Shown here one piece after another: positions 17,342 to 25,751 of a stretch of 64,000 nt of DNA. The DNA lies in contig NZ_RKMB01000007.1 in assembly GCF_003797765.1 (NCBI RefSeq), positions 62,001 through 126,000 of the forward strand. The letters run 5' to 3'. The stretch is from Ramlibacter sp. WS9 (lineage in GTDB: Bacteria > Pseudomonadota > Gammaproteobacteria > Burkholderiales > Burkholderiaceae_C). How positions within the stretch are numbered: position 1 is the first letter of the stretch; each line of letters opens with the position of its first letter. The position numbers were made by a program, and so were the translations under genes. The notes beneath the pieces are model-generated. The model was not told where the DNA came from. It ran no database searches and saw only the letters and a program-made list of their open reading frames with translations.

Positions 17342-18414
17342 GCGAGGGCCTCTACGGGCGAGGCGCCCGGCAACAGGCGCACCTGCTGTGCGGCCCAATC
17401 GAGCCCGGTCGCCGCGCCTTCCTCGGCCGGTGCGCTGCCGTCGTTCGGGCACACCACGATCAGCTCACCGCAGGCCGTGTCGACCTGGTAGAGCCATTGG
17501 CTGCCCAGGAAGAATCGTTCGCGCACCGTACCGGCGAGACAGCCCTGGCCCACCGGCGCGAGGCGGATTTTTTCCGGCCGCAAGCTGAGCACCACGGTAT
17601 CGCCCGCCGACATGCCCGGCGCCTCGACGTCGACCGATACCGCGCCGCCCAGGTCGACGCTGGCCCTGTCGCCGCCGGACGTGACGCGCCCTTCCAGCAA
17701 GTTGGCCTTGCCGACGAAGCTGGAGATGAAGCGCGTCTGCGGGTGTTCGTACAGGCGATGCGGCGCGTCGATCTGCGTCACCCGGCCGGCCTCCATCACC
17801 ACCACGCGGTCGCTGATCGACATCGCCTCGGTCTGGTCGTGCGTGACCATCACGGTGGTGGTGCCGACCTTGCGCTGGATCTGGCGCAGCTCGAACTGCA
17901 TCTCTTCGCGTAGCTTGGCGTCCAGGTTGGACAGCGGCTCGTCCAGCAGCAGCACCGGCGGTTCGATCACCAGGGCGCGGGCCAGCGCCACGCGCTGGCG
18001 CTGGCCGCCCGAGAGTTCGCGCGGGTAACGCGCGGCATGCGCTTCGAGGTGCACGAGCGCCAGCGCCGCCTTCACTCGCTCGGCCCGCTCCGCCTTGGAG
18101 ATGCGCCGCATCTCCAGGCCGAAACTCACGTTGTCGTACACCGTCATGTGCGGAAACAGCGCGTAGCTCTGGAACACGATGCCCAGGCCACGGCTGTTCG
18201 GCTTGGCGTGCGTGATGTCGCGGCCATCGAGCGTGATGCGGCCGGCGCTGACGTCGGCGAAGCCCGCGATCATCTGCAGCGTGGTGGTCTTGCCGCAGCC
18301 CGAGGGCCCGAGCAGCGAGACGAACTCGCCCTTGTCCACCGACAGGTTCATGTCGATCACGGCGCGCGTGGCGCCGTACGACTTGCTCACGTTCGCGAGG
18401 GTCAGGAAAGACAT
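17338..18414 (-). CDS. ABC transporter ATP-binding protein, PotA-like
   Basis: 358 aa. Walker A GPSGCGKTTT near residue 37, Q-loop in VFQSYALFPHM, signature LSGGQRQRVALARAL, Walker B VLLLDEPLSNLD, and the switch His in VTHDQTEA. A C-terminal TOBE-like regulatory region (VLSLRPEKIRLAP) is present, as in PotA/FbpC/UgpC. First gene of the seven-gene leftward operon; AGAGGA lies upstream of its ATG. The promoter region contains the palindrome described at 18486-18535. Confidence 0.93.
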   Translation of the reverse strand: MSFLTLANVSKSYGATRAVIDMNLSVDKGEFVSLLGPSGCGKTTTLQMIAGFADVSAGRITLDGRDITHAKPNSRGLGIVFQSYALFPHMTVYDNVSFGLEMRRISKAERAERVKAALALVHLEAHAARYPRELSGGQRQRVALARALVIEPPVLLLDEPLSNLDAKLREEMQFELRQIQRKVGTTTVMVTHDQTEAMSISDRVVVMEAGRVTQIDAPHRLYEHPQTRFISSFVGKANLLEGRVTSGGDRASVDLGGAVSVDVEAPGMSAGDTVVLSLRPEKIRLAPVGQGCLAGTVRERFFLGSQWLYQVDTACGELIVVCPNDGSAPAEEGAATGLDWAAQQVRLLPGASPVEALA

Positions 18415-18485
18415 GGGGACATCCTCTGTTGATCAGGGGCCGATGCATTCCATGCTAGGACAGGCGCCGGAATCCCGTCAACTGG

Positions 18486-18535
18486 TTATTCCGATTGGAG
18501 AGATGTTTGTTTGATTTATTCCAATATACGGAATA
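18486..18535. promoter_or_regulatory. Probable IclR operator: TATTCC-N7-GGAATA plus upstream half-site
   Basis: In the 162-bp divergent region between the importer ATPase and the iclR gene, TATTCC (18517-18522) and GGAATA (18530-18535) form a palindrome with a 7-bp AT-rich centre. A second TTATTCC (18486-18492) repeats the left half exactly 30 bp upstream, about three helical turns. IclR proteins commonly bind such paired palindromes next to their own gene and the divergent target. The region is AT-rich and lies where both promoters must be. Confidence 0.6.
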
Positions 18536-18576
18536 CTCTTCTTTTATTTTCTCCATCAATTCCGACAGGCGACGAT

Positions 18577-19395
18577 ATGACTGAAGAAGCCGGCAGCTCA
18601 TCCAGCAGCATCCAGCGCGCTTTCGCGGTGGTACGGGCCTTGGCCGCGGCGCCCGCGGGCGGCGGGCGCGTGACGCATATCGCCAAGGCCACCGGACTCA
18701 CGCAGGCCACCACCCATCGCCTGCTGCAAAGCCTGGTAGCCGAGCGCATCGCGGAACAGGACGCGTCGTCCAAGCTGTATCGCCTGAGCCTCGACTTCTT
18801 CGCGCTGGCCGCGCAGGCGGGCAACACCATGGACCTGCGCTCGCTGTGCCGGCCTTCGCTGCTGCGCCTGTGCGCAAGCCTGGGCGACACGATCTTCCTC
18901 TTGGTGCGCAGCGGCTTCGACGCGATGTGCCTGGACCGAAGCGAAGGGCCGTTCCCCATCCGCTCCTTCACCGGCGACATCGGCGGCCGCGTGCCGCTGG
19001 GCATCGGGCAGGGCAGCATGGCCATCCTGGCCTTCCTGCCGGAAGCCGAGCGCGAGGAAGTGATCCGCTACAACCTGCCGCGCGTGCGCGACATGGGTGT
19101 GCTGGACGAGGTCTATTTGCGCACCGAGATCGCCAAGGTGCGCGAAGCCGGCTACGCGGCGCACAACACGGGTTTGCTGGAAGGCATGGCCGGCGCGGCC
19201 GTGCCGCTGCTGGACCGCGAAGGCCGCGCCGTCGCGGCCCTGAGCGTGGGCACGATCTCGGCGCGCCTGAGCCCCGACCGCCTGCCCACGGTGATTGAAC
19301 TGCTCAAGCGCGAAGCCGTCGCCATTGGCGCGCAGATCAATCCTTTCGACGTGACGTTGCGCCGGCCCGCGCAGGGGCTCGCGCGAGCGGCTTGA
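18577..19395 (+). CDS. IclR-family transcriptional regulator
   Basis: 272 aa. N-terminal winged helix (SSIQRAFAVVRALAA to LLQSLVAERIAEQD) binds DNA; the recognition helix is LTQATTHRLLQSL. The C-terminal GAF-like effector domain contains the family signature around GMAGAAVPLLDREGRAVAALSVG. ATG at 18577 starts just before the HTH; a longer frame to 18511 would run through the operator palindrome. Divergent from the importer/oxidase operon, which it most likely controls in response to the imported substrate. Confidence 0.9.
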   Translation: MTEEAGSSSSSIQRAFAVVRALAAAPAGGGRVTHIAKATGLTQATTHRLLQSLVAERIAEQDASSKLYRLSLDFFALAAQAGNTMDLRSLCRPSLLRLCASLGDTIFLLVRSGFDAMCLDRSEGPFPIRSFTGDIGGRVPLGIGQGSMAILAFLPEAEREEVIRYNLPRVRDMGVLDEVYLRTEIAKVREAGYAAHNTGLLEGMAGAAVPLLDREGRAVAALSVGTISARLSPDRLPTVIELLKREAVAIGAQINPFDVTLRRPAQGLARAA

Positions 19396-19401
19396 CGGTG
19401 G

Positions 19402-19422
19402 ATTGCGGACCGAGTCCGCAAT
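19402..19422. terminator. Hairpin between convergent genes, possible bidirectional terminator
   Basis: Perfect 9-bp inverted repeat ATTGCGGAC-CGA-GTCCGCAAT in the 37-bp gap between the convergent iclR and DMT transporter genes. There is no T-run on either side, so it may be a weak or factor-assisted terminator. Confidence 0.45.
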
Positions 19423-19432
19423 GACGACTCAG

Positions 19433-20332
19433 CTACCGCCCGGCGCGGCTGAACACGAAGATCCCCGCAATCACCAACACAGTGCCGGCCGCGATCCACG
19501 CGGTGAAGGGCTCGCCCAGAATCAGCACACCCATCAGGATGGTGGACATCGGTCCCACCATCCCGGTCTGCGCCGACAGCGACGGGCCGATGCGCTCGAT
19601 CGCCATCATCACCAGCAACACCGGCACCGCGGTGCACAGCGTGGCGTTGAGGACGGACAGCCAGATCACCTGCGGCGCGACTTCGGCCGCGGCGCTCATG
19701 GGCCGCAGCAGCACGAACTGCAGCAGGCAGCACAGGCAGGCCACGGTCGTGGCCAGGCCCACCAAGCGGAGCGACCCCAGCCGCTGCACCATCTGCCCGC
19801 TGTAGACCAGGTACACCGCGTAGCTCACCGCGCTGCCGAACACCAGCAGCGCGCCCAGCGCCGCATTGGTGCCTGCCAGCTGGACTTCATGGCCGAACAC
19901 CAGCAGCACGCCGCAATAGCTGATCGCCATGCCCGCGATCTGCAGCGCGCCGAACTTTTTGCGGTACAGCACCCAGGCCAGCAGCATGACCAGTGTCGGA
20001 TTCAGGTACAGGATCAGGCGCTCGAGCGAGGCGCTGATGTACTGCAGCCCGGCGAAGTCGAGGAAGCTGGAAAGGTAGTAACCGCTGATGCCAAGGCCCG
20101 TCACACCCAGCCAGTCGCGGGCCGAGAGCGGCGGCTTGCCGCGGCTGGCCCACCACGCCATCAGGGCGAAGATCGGCAGCGCGAACAGCATGCGGTACAT
20201 GATCAGCGTCACCGCATCGACGCCGTAACGGTACGCCAGCTTGACGATGATTGCCTTGCCGCTGAACGCAATCGAGCCGGCCAGCGCCAGGGCCAAGCCC
20301 GGCAGCAAGCCGCTGTCGCGTGCTCCGCTCAA
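19433..20332 (-). CDS. DMT-superfamily (EamA) transporter
   Basis: 299 aa, ten hydrophobic segments in two EamA repeats: LALALAGSIAFSGKAIIVKL at the start and GALLVFGSAVSYAVYLVYSG in the second half. The start is inferred as TTG at 20332, overlapping the upstream stop (TTGA) with AAGG about 9 nt before it; this gives the family length, and no ATG sits near the expected N-terminus. Substrate unknown. Co-translated with the DUF3422 gene. Not closely similar to the DMT protein at 5078-5977. Confidence 0.83.
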   Translation of the reverse strand: MSGARDSGLLPGLALALAGSIAFSGKAIIVKLAYRYGVDAVTLIMYRMLFALPIFALMAWWASRGKPPLSARDWLGVTGLGISGYYLSSFLDFAGLQYISASLERLILYLNPTLVMLLAWVLYRKKFGALQIAGMAISYCGVLLVFGHEVQLAGTNAALGALLVFGSAVSYAVYLVYSGQMVQRLGSLRLVGLATTVACLCCLLQFVLLRPMSAAAEVAPQVIWLSVLNATLCTAVPVLLVMMAIERIGPSLSAQTGMVGPMSTILMGVLILGEPFTAWIAAGTVLVIAGIFVFSRAGR

Positions 20333-21612
20333 TCGCTGAACACCTTGGAGTGCAGCCGCCGCAGCGACCACCACACTGCCAGCGCGACGACCGGGATCGC
20401 AGTGGCGGCCGTGCTCTCCGCGCTCCAGGGCCAGCCGACCCCATGAGCTCCCTTGGCCAGGTAGCTCACCAGGCCCACGATGTAGTAGGTGATCGCCGCG
20501 ACAGACAGCCCTTCGACCGTGGCCTGGAGTTTGAGCTGCAGGCCCTGCCGCGTGTTCATCGTGGCGAGCAGTGCCTGGCTGCTTTGCTGCTGCTCGATCT
20601 CCACCCGCGTGCGCAGCAAATTGCTGATGCGCGAAACGCGCTGCGACAGCGCGTCCTGCCGCCGCGTCGCCCACTCGCAGGTGGCGCGCGCGGGCGACAG
20701 GCGCCGCTCCATGAATTCACCGATCGTCTGCAGCCCGGCGAGGCGCGCCTCGGAGATGTCGGCGATGCGCCGGTCGACCAGCTCGAAGTATGCGGAACTC
20801 GCCGAGAAGCGCGAGTGCGTGGTTGCGTACTGGCTCTCCACCTGGCCGGCCAGCTTGGTCAGGCGATCGAGCAGCTGCGGCTCTTCGTCGCGCCCGGCAA
20901 CACGGATCGCGCCCGCCAGCTCGGCGAGTTCGCGCTCGGCGTAAGCCAGTTCGGCGGATGCCTCGCGCGCGGCCGGCAAGCCCAGCAGCGCCGCCATGCG
21001 GTACGTGTCGATTTCGAGCAGGCGCTGCACCAGTCGGCCCAGCCGCCGGGGCGCGATGCTGCCGGCCAGCAGCACCATCCGCGAAAAGCCATCGGCATGG
21101 ATGGCGAAGTCGGTGTAGACCTCGCCATGGCCATCGGCCACCGTGGAGGCGACCAGCGTGTCTTCGTTGAGCACATGCTTCACCAGCGAGGTACTGCCGA
21201 AACCCTGTGTCGGCAGCACCCACAGGTGCAGGCTGGCCAGGCACTGGCCCGGCAGGCCGTCCAGCCAGGCTTGCGGCACGGCTTCGATGGCGGCGCCCGG
21301 CTCGCGCTCGCCGAAGCCCTCAGCGTCGAACGCGCGCGAGAACGTCCAGGTCACGAATTCGGTGTGCAGCTCCCAGCGGATGCGAAATGGCCCCACATCC
21401 ATGCGAATGTGGGTGGATTGCGCGTCGGGCTGGGGCAGGTGATGGTCGCGCAGCAGCGTGGCGATGTGCGCGCGGCTGGCCTCGCGCGCCTGCGCATCGC
21501 CCACCATCACGATGTGCGAGATCGCGAGCGGCGCCGTCATGGCCTCCGGCGGGCGGGCGTGGATTTCGTTGTGCAGCGCGATGCGCTGCGGGTGGCTATT
21601 TTTCAGCTGCAT
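20329..21612 (-). CDS. DUF3422 family membrane protein
   Basis: 427 aa. Starts MQLKNSHPQRIALHNEIHAR, the hallmark N-terminus of DUF3422. A long helical region in the second half (RRIADISEARLAGLQTIGEF; LRTRVEIEQQQSSQALL) precedes two C-terminal membrane spans around VAAITYYIVGLVSYL and TAIPVVALAVWW, with a conserved Lys/Gly loop between them. The layout recalls CorA-like proteins (cytosolic helical funnel, two terminal spans), but no transport role is established. Start at 21612 has GAGGGAA upstream. Confidence 0.85.
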   Translation of the reverse strand: MQLKNSHPQRIALHNEIHARPPEAMTAPLAISHIVMVGDAQAREASRAHIATLLRDHHLPQPDAQSTHIRMDVGPFRIRWELHTEFVTWTFSRAFDAEGFGEREPGAAIEAVPQAWLDGLPGQCLASLHLWVLPTQGFGSTSLVKHVLNEDTLVASTVADGHGEVYTDFAIHADGFSRMVLLAGSIAPRRLGRLVQRLLEIDTYRMAALLGLPAAREASAELAYAERELAELAGAIRVAGRDEEPQLLDRLTKLAGQVESQYATTHSRFSASSAYFELVDRRIADISEARLAGLQTIGEFMERRLSPARATCEWATRRQDALSQRVSRISNLLRTRVEIEQQQSSQALLATMNTRQGLQLKLQATVEGLSVAAITYYIVGLVSYLAKGAHGVGWPWSAESTAATAIPVVALAVWWSLRRLHSKVFSD

Positions 21613-21669
21613 TCTTCCCTCGAACGGGGATTGTCGCCCACAGAAGTTACGACCTCGCCTCGAAAAGCG

Positions 21670-21693
21670 AAACGGCGCCAGTAGGCGCCGTTT
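21670..21693 (-). terminator. Intrinsic terminator downstream of tctBA
   Basis: Perfect 10-bp stem AAACGGCGCC with loop AGTA (plus strand), followed on the minus strand by TTTCGCTTTTC. It lies 115 bp past the tctA stop. The symmetry and the TTTCTGTT on the plus side would also allow weak rightward termination. Confidence 0.75.
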
Positions 21694-21701
21694 CTGTTCG
21701 T

Positions 21702-21805
21702 GGGCCACCGCGGAACCGGCTTCGCCGGGCCGCTGGTGGCGCCCCCTTGAGGGGGAGAGGGCGAAGCCCGAGGGGGCATCGGCCGCAGGCCGCTTCGGGG
21801 GGAGC
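21702..21805. repeat. Dispersed GC-rich palindromic repeat, copy A
   Basis: About 104 bp between the tctA stop and the terminator. It begins GGGCCACCGCGGAACCGGCT, continues through hairpin-forming segments (CCCCCTTGAGGGGG) and ends CGCTTCGGGGGG. An inverted copy is at 30428-30509; the first 45 bases are the same in both, the middle varies, and the final C/G tract is shared. This is the pattern of a REP-like intergenic element. Confidence 0.8.
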
Positions 21806-21807
21806 TA

Positions 21808-23322
21808 TTAATCTGCTTCGACGAACGCTTCTTCGCGTTTTGCTTTGATGGAGGGCAAAGCCACGATGATCACCAGCAGCAGGGCCGCGGCCAGCAGGCC
21901 GGCGGACAGCGGACGCGTCACGAACACGCTCCAGTCGCCGCGCGACAGCAGCAGCGCGCGCCGCAGGTTTTCTTCCATCATCGGGCCCAAAATGAAGCCC
22001 AGCAGCAGCGGCGCGGGCTCGGCACCCAGCTTGATGAACATGTAGCCGATGATGCCGAACAGCGCCACCATCCAGATGTCCCAGGTGTTGTTGTTGGTGG
22101 AATAGACACCGATGGCGCAGAACAGCACGATGGCCGGGAAGAGCCAGCGGTAGGGCACCGTGAGCAGCTTGATCCACATGCCGATCAGCGGCAGGTTCAG
22201 GATGATCAGCATCGCGTTGCCGAGCCACATCGAGGCGATCAGGCCCCAGAACAGCTGCGGGTTGCTGGTCATCACCTGCGGGCCTGGCTGGATGTTGTGG
22301 ATGGTCATCGCGCCGACCATCAGCGCCATCACGGCGTTGGGCGGGATGCCCAGCGTCAGCAGCGGGATGAACGAAGTCTGCGAGCCGGCGTTGTTGGCCG
22401 ATTCGGGCGCGGCAACACCGCGGATGTTGCCCTTGCCGAACGGCACTTCACCGGGGCGCAGCTTGGTCTTCTTCTCGATCGTGTAGGCCGCGAACGCCGA
22501 GAGCAACGCGCCGCCACCCGGCAGGATACCCAGGGCCGAGCCGAGGGCAGTGCCGCGCAGGATCGCCGGGATCATGTTGCGGAAGTCTTCCTTGGTCGGG
22601 AACAGACCGGTCACCTTGGCCGTGAAGACTTCGCGCTCGTCGGCGTGCTTGCCCAGGTTGCTGATGATTTCGCCGTAGCCGAACACGCCCATCGCGATCA
22701 CGATGAAGCCGATGCCGTCGGTGAGTTCCGGGATGTCGAACGAGTAGCGGGCAACACCGGAATTCACGTCGGTACCCACCAGCCCGAGCAGCAGGCCCAG
22801 CACGATCATGCCGATCGCCTTGATGAGCGAGCCGGAGGCCAGCACCACCGCGCCGATCAGGCCCAGCACCATCAGCGAGAAGTACTCGGCGGGGCCGAAC
22901 TTGAACGCCACTTCGGTCAGCGGGGCCGCGAAGGCGGCCAGGATCAACGTGCCGACGCAGCCGGCGAAGAACGAACCCATGCCGGCCGCCGCGAGCGCAG
23001 GCCCGGCTCGCCCTCGCCGCGCCATCTGGTAGCCGTCGATCACGGTCACCACCGAGGACGATTCTCCCGGCAGGTTGACCAGGATGGCCGTGGTCGAGCC
23101 GCCGTACTGGGCGCCGTAGTAGATGCCCGCCAGCATGATCAGCGCGGACACGGGCGGCAGCGCGTAGGTGGCCGGCAGCAGCATGGCGATGGTGGCGACC
23201 GGGCCGACGCCGGGCAGCACGCCGATCAGCGTGCCGAGCAGGCAGCCGATGAAGCAATAGAGCAGGTTGATCGGCGTGAAGGCCACGCTGAAACCGAGCG
23301 AGAGGTTGGTGATCAGGTCCAT
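21808..23322 (-). CDS. tctA: Tripartite tricarboxylate transporter large permease TctA
   Basis: 504 aa, full length. Family motif GTLIGVLPGVGPVATIAML near residue 32 and the second glycine-rich motif LGSALGILPGGGALLSAF near residue 255, with about a dozen membrane spans. TctA forms the main permease of a sodium-coupled importer for citrate or other carboxylates that needs a small permease (TctB) and a periplasmic binding protein (TctC). TctB is encoded 19 bp upstream; no TctC gene is in the window, so a distant orphan binding protein must serve it. Confidence 0.95.
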   Translation of the reverse strand: MDLITNLSLGFSVAFTPINLLYCFIGCLLGTLIGVLPGVGPVATIAMLLPATYALPPVSALIMLAGIYYGAQYGGSTTAILVNLPGESSSVVTVIDGYQMARRGRAGPALAAAGMGSFFAGCVGTLILAAFAAPLTEVAFKFGPAEYFSLMVLGLIGAVVLASGSLIKAIGMIVLGLLLGLVGTDVNSGVARYSFDIPELTDGIGFIVIAMGVFGYGEIISNLGKHADEREVFTAKVTGLFPTKEDFRNMIPAILRGTALGSALGILPGGGALLSAFAAYTIEKKTKLRPGEVPFGKGNIRGVAAPESANNAGSQTSFIPLLTLGIPPNAVMALMVGAMTIHNIQPGPQVMTSNPQLFWGLIASMWLGNAMLIILNLPLIGMWIKLLTVPYRWLFPAIVLFCAIGVYSTNNNTWDIWMVALFGIIGYMFIKLGAEPAPLLLGFILGPMMEENLRRALLLSRGDWSVFVTRPLSAGLLAAALLLVIIVALPSIKAKREEAFVEAD

Positions 23323-23341
23323 GGATGTTTCTTCTTGGTGT

Positions 23342-23833
23342 TCAGCCGACGATGAAGCTCGGCCAGACCGGGAACTGCAGGTTCAACAGCTTGATGAAAG
23401 CCAGGTAGCTGCCGATGGCCAGGATGGTGGCAAGCACCACGACCTCTTTCCACTTGAACTCGTCGCCGGCCCGCGCGGCGATGAACACCAGGGCGTAGAT
23501 CGCGACGATGAGACCGAATGCGGGGATGCCGAAGCGGGGTATGCCGGCCAGCAGGATGCCGAACACGACGTTCGCGCCGATGATGAAACCGAGTGGCCGC
23601 CAGGCGAAGCTGCCGATCGGCTCGCCGTCTTCGGTCTCGACCACCATCGATTCGAACAGCGTGAACGCTCCGATGCCTGCCAGCAGGATCCCCAGTACCA
23701 AGGGGAAATAACCGGGACCCATGCGGGCGCCCTCGCCTATGGTGTAGTTGATCCAGGCGCCCAGTGCGAAGCCGATGCCGACCACCAGGAACATGAGGCC
23801 CGAGAAGAAGTCCTTCTGGCTCTTGATTTTCAC
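23342..23833 (-). CDS. tctB: Tripartite tricarboxylate transporter small permease TctB
   Basis: 163 aa with four hydrophobic segments (FFSGLMFLVVGIGFALGAW; FPLVLGILLAGIGAFTLF; two more C-terminal). The start is GTG at 23833, preceded by GAGGAG at good spacing; longer frames would begin inside the promoter region. A GCGCCCA-TTG-TGGGCGC hairpin lies about 30 bp upstream (23865-23881), between gspE and this gene. Confidence 0.88.
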   Translation of the reverse strand: MKIKSQKDFFSGLMFLVVGIGFALGAWINYTIGEGARMGPGYFPLVLGILLAGIGAFTLFESMVVETEDGEPIGSFAWRPLGFIIGANVVFGILLAGIPRFGIPAFGLIVAIYALVFIAARAGDEFKWKEVVVLATILAIGSYLAFIKLLNLQFPVWPSFIVG

Positions 23834-23945
23834 GTGTTGTCTCCTCACGAAATGATTTCGGATGGCGCCCATTGTGGGCGCAATAACCCGCTTCCCCGAT
23901 GTGGGTTTCACCTACGGTTACAACCTGTACCCGACGGGGTCGCGA

Positions 23946-25742
23946 TCAGCCCTGGTCAAGGGGCGGCGTCGCAGTGAGGACTTCCTCCACCGTGGTCAGC
24001 CCCTCGGCCACGCGCAAGGCGCCGGCCAGCCGCAGCGGCCGCATCCCATCGGCCACGGCCTGCCGGCGCAGGGCGTCGATCGAAGGCGCCTGCACCAGCT
24101 TTTCCTTGAATCCATCGCTCACGGTGAGCAGTTCATAGAGGCCCATGCGGCCCATGAAGCCGGTCATGCGGCAGTCCACACAACCCACCGGGCGGTACGG
24201 CTTGAAGCCGCCACTGATCTTCCAGGGCTTCACGGTGGCGTCGAGGGCCTCGCGCGAAGCGCCGTCGTCCGGCACCCGGCATTGCTTGCAGAGCGTGCGC
24301 ACCAGGCGCTGCGCCAGCACGCCGAGCATGGTCGCGTTGATGAGGTAGGCCGGCACGCCCAGCTCCATCAGCCGGGTGATGGCCGAAGGTGCGTCGTTGG
24401 TGTGCAGCGTGGAGAAGACGAGGTGGCCGGTCAGCGCCGCCTGCACCGCCATTTCGGCGGTGGCGAGGTCGCGGATTTCGCCGACCATGATGATGTCCGG
24501 GTCCTGCCGCATCAGCGCGCGCAGCCCCTCGGTAAAGCCGAAGTCGAGCTGGGTCTGCACCTGGGTCTGGTTGAAGGACGGCTCGATCATCTCGATCGGG
24601 TCCTCCACCGTGCTCACGTTCACTTCTTCGGTGGCGATGCGCTTGAGGGTCGAATACAGCGTGGTGGTTTTTCCCGAGCCGGTCGGACCGGTGACCAGGA
24701 TGATGCCGTGCGGGCGCTTGACCAGCGCTTCCCAGCGATCGGCGTCGTGCTGCGAGAAGCCCAGCGCGTCCAGGTCTTTCACCGCGGTGTCGGGGTCGAA
24801 GATGCGCATCACCATCTTCTCGCCGAAGGCCGTCGGCAGTGTCGACAGCCGCATCTCGATCTCGTCGCCGCGCTGGTTGCGCGTCTTGATGCGCCCGTCT
24901 TGCGGCCGCCGCTTTTCGACCACGTCCATGCGCCCGAGCAGCTTGATGCGCGCCGTCATCGCGTTCAGCACGCCCATCGGCATCTGGTAGACCGGGTGCA
25001 GGATGCCGTCGATGCGAAAGCGGATCACGCCCTGCTCGCGGCGCGGTTCCAGGTGGATGTCGCTGGCGCGCTGGTCGAAGGCATAGTTCCAGAGCCAGTC
25101 CACCACCTGCACCACGCCCTGGTCGTTGGCGTCCAGCTGCTTGTTGGATTTGTTGAGCTCTACCAGCTGTTCGAAGCTGGCCGCGCCGGAGTTGCCACCG
25201 GCCTTCAGCGCCGCCCGCACCGACTTGGCCAGCGCGAAGAATTCGGCTGTGTAGCGGTGGATGTCACCCGGGTTCGCGACGACGCGCCGCACGCTGCGGC
25301 GCGCCTGGCGCTCGACTTCCGCCACCCAGTCGGTGACGAAGGGCTCGGCCGTGGCGACCACCACTTCGGTGGGCGTCACCTGCACCGGCAGCACGCGATG
25401 GCGCTCGGCATACACGGCGCTCATGGTGTCGGCCACCTTGCCCACATCGACCTTGAGCGGGTCGATCCGCAGGTAGTCCAGGCCGGCGCGCCCCGCGAGC
25501 CACTGGGTCAGCGTCTCGACATCCAGCGGCTTGCCGTCGCTGGCGCGGGCCATCGCCACCGCCGCCAGACGCACCAGCGGATGCTGCGCGCTCTCGGCCT
25601 GGGAGCAGCGCGCGATGGTGCGGCGCGCTTCCTCGTCGGAAATCACTCCGTCTTCGCTCAGCCACTCCACCAGCCGGCGCCAGTCGACGGGGCCCTGGTG
25701 GGGTGTCTTGGCGAGGGACTTGGGCTTGGCGACAGCGGTCAT
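23946..25742 (-). CDS. gspE: GspE/PulE-type secretion or pilus ATPase
   Basis: 598 aa. N-terminal GspE-N domain, then the hexameric ATPase core: Walker A GPTGSGKTT (352-360), Asp box STVEDPIE (377-384), Walker B PDIIMVGEIRD (415-425), His box GHLVFSTLHTND (439-450). Zinc-binding cysteines C485/C488 and C521/C524 form the CM loop typical of GspE/PilB. It powers type II secretion or pilus assembly at the inner membrane. It stands alone here, with no gsp or pil partners in the window, so which machine it drives is unclear. Confidence 0.92.
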   Translation of the reverse strand: MTAVAKPKSLAKTPHQGPVDWRRLVEWLSEDGVISDEEARRTIARCSQAESAQHPLVRLAAVAMARASDGKPLDVETLTQWLAGRAGLDYLRIDPLKVDVGKVADTMSAVYAERHRVLPVQVTPTEVVVATAEPFVTDWVAEVERQARRSVRRVVANPGDIHRYTAEFFALAKSVRAALKAGGNSGAASFEQLVELNKSNKQLDANDQGVVQVVDWLWNYAFDQRASDIHLEPRREQGVIRFRIDGILHPVYQMPMGVLNAMTARIKLLGRMDVVEKRRPQDGRIKTRNQRGDEIEMRLSTLPTAFGEKMVMRIFDPDTAVKDLDALGFSQHDADRWEALVKRPHGIILVTGPTGSGKTTTLYSTLKRIATEEVNVSTVEDPIEMIEPSFNQTQVQTQLDFGFTEGLRALMRQDPDIIMVGEIRDLATAEMAVQAALTGHLVFSTLHTNDAPSAITRLMELGVPAYLINATMLGVLAQRLVRTLCKQCRVPDDGASREALDATVKPWKISGGFKPYRPVGCVDCRMTGFMGRMGLYELLTVSDGFKEKLVQAPSIDALRRQAVADGMRPLRLAGALRVAEGLTTVEEVLTATPPLDQG

Positions 25743-25751
25743 GTAGAAGAT

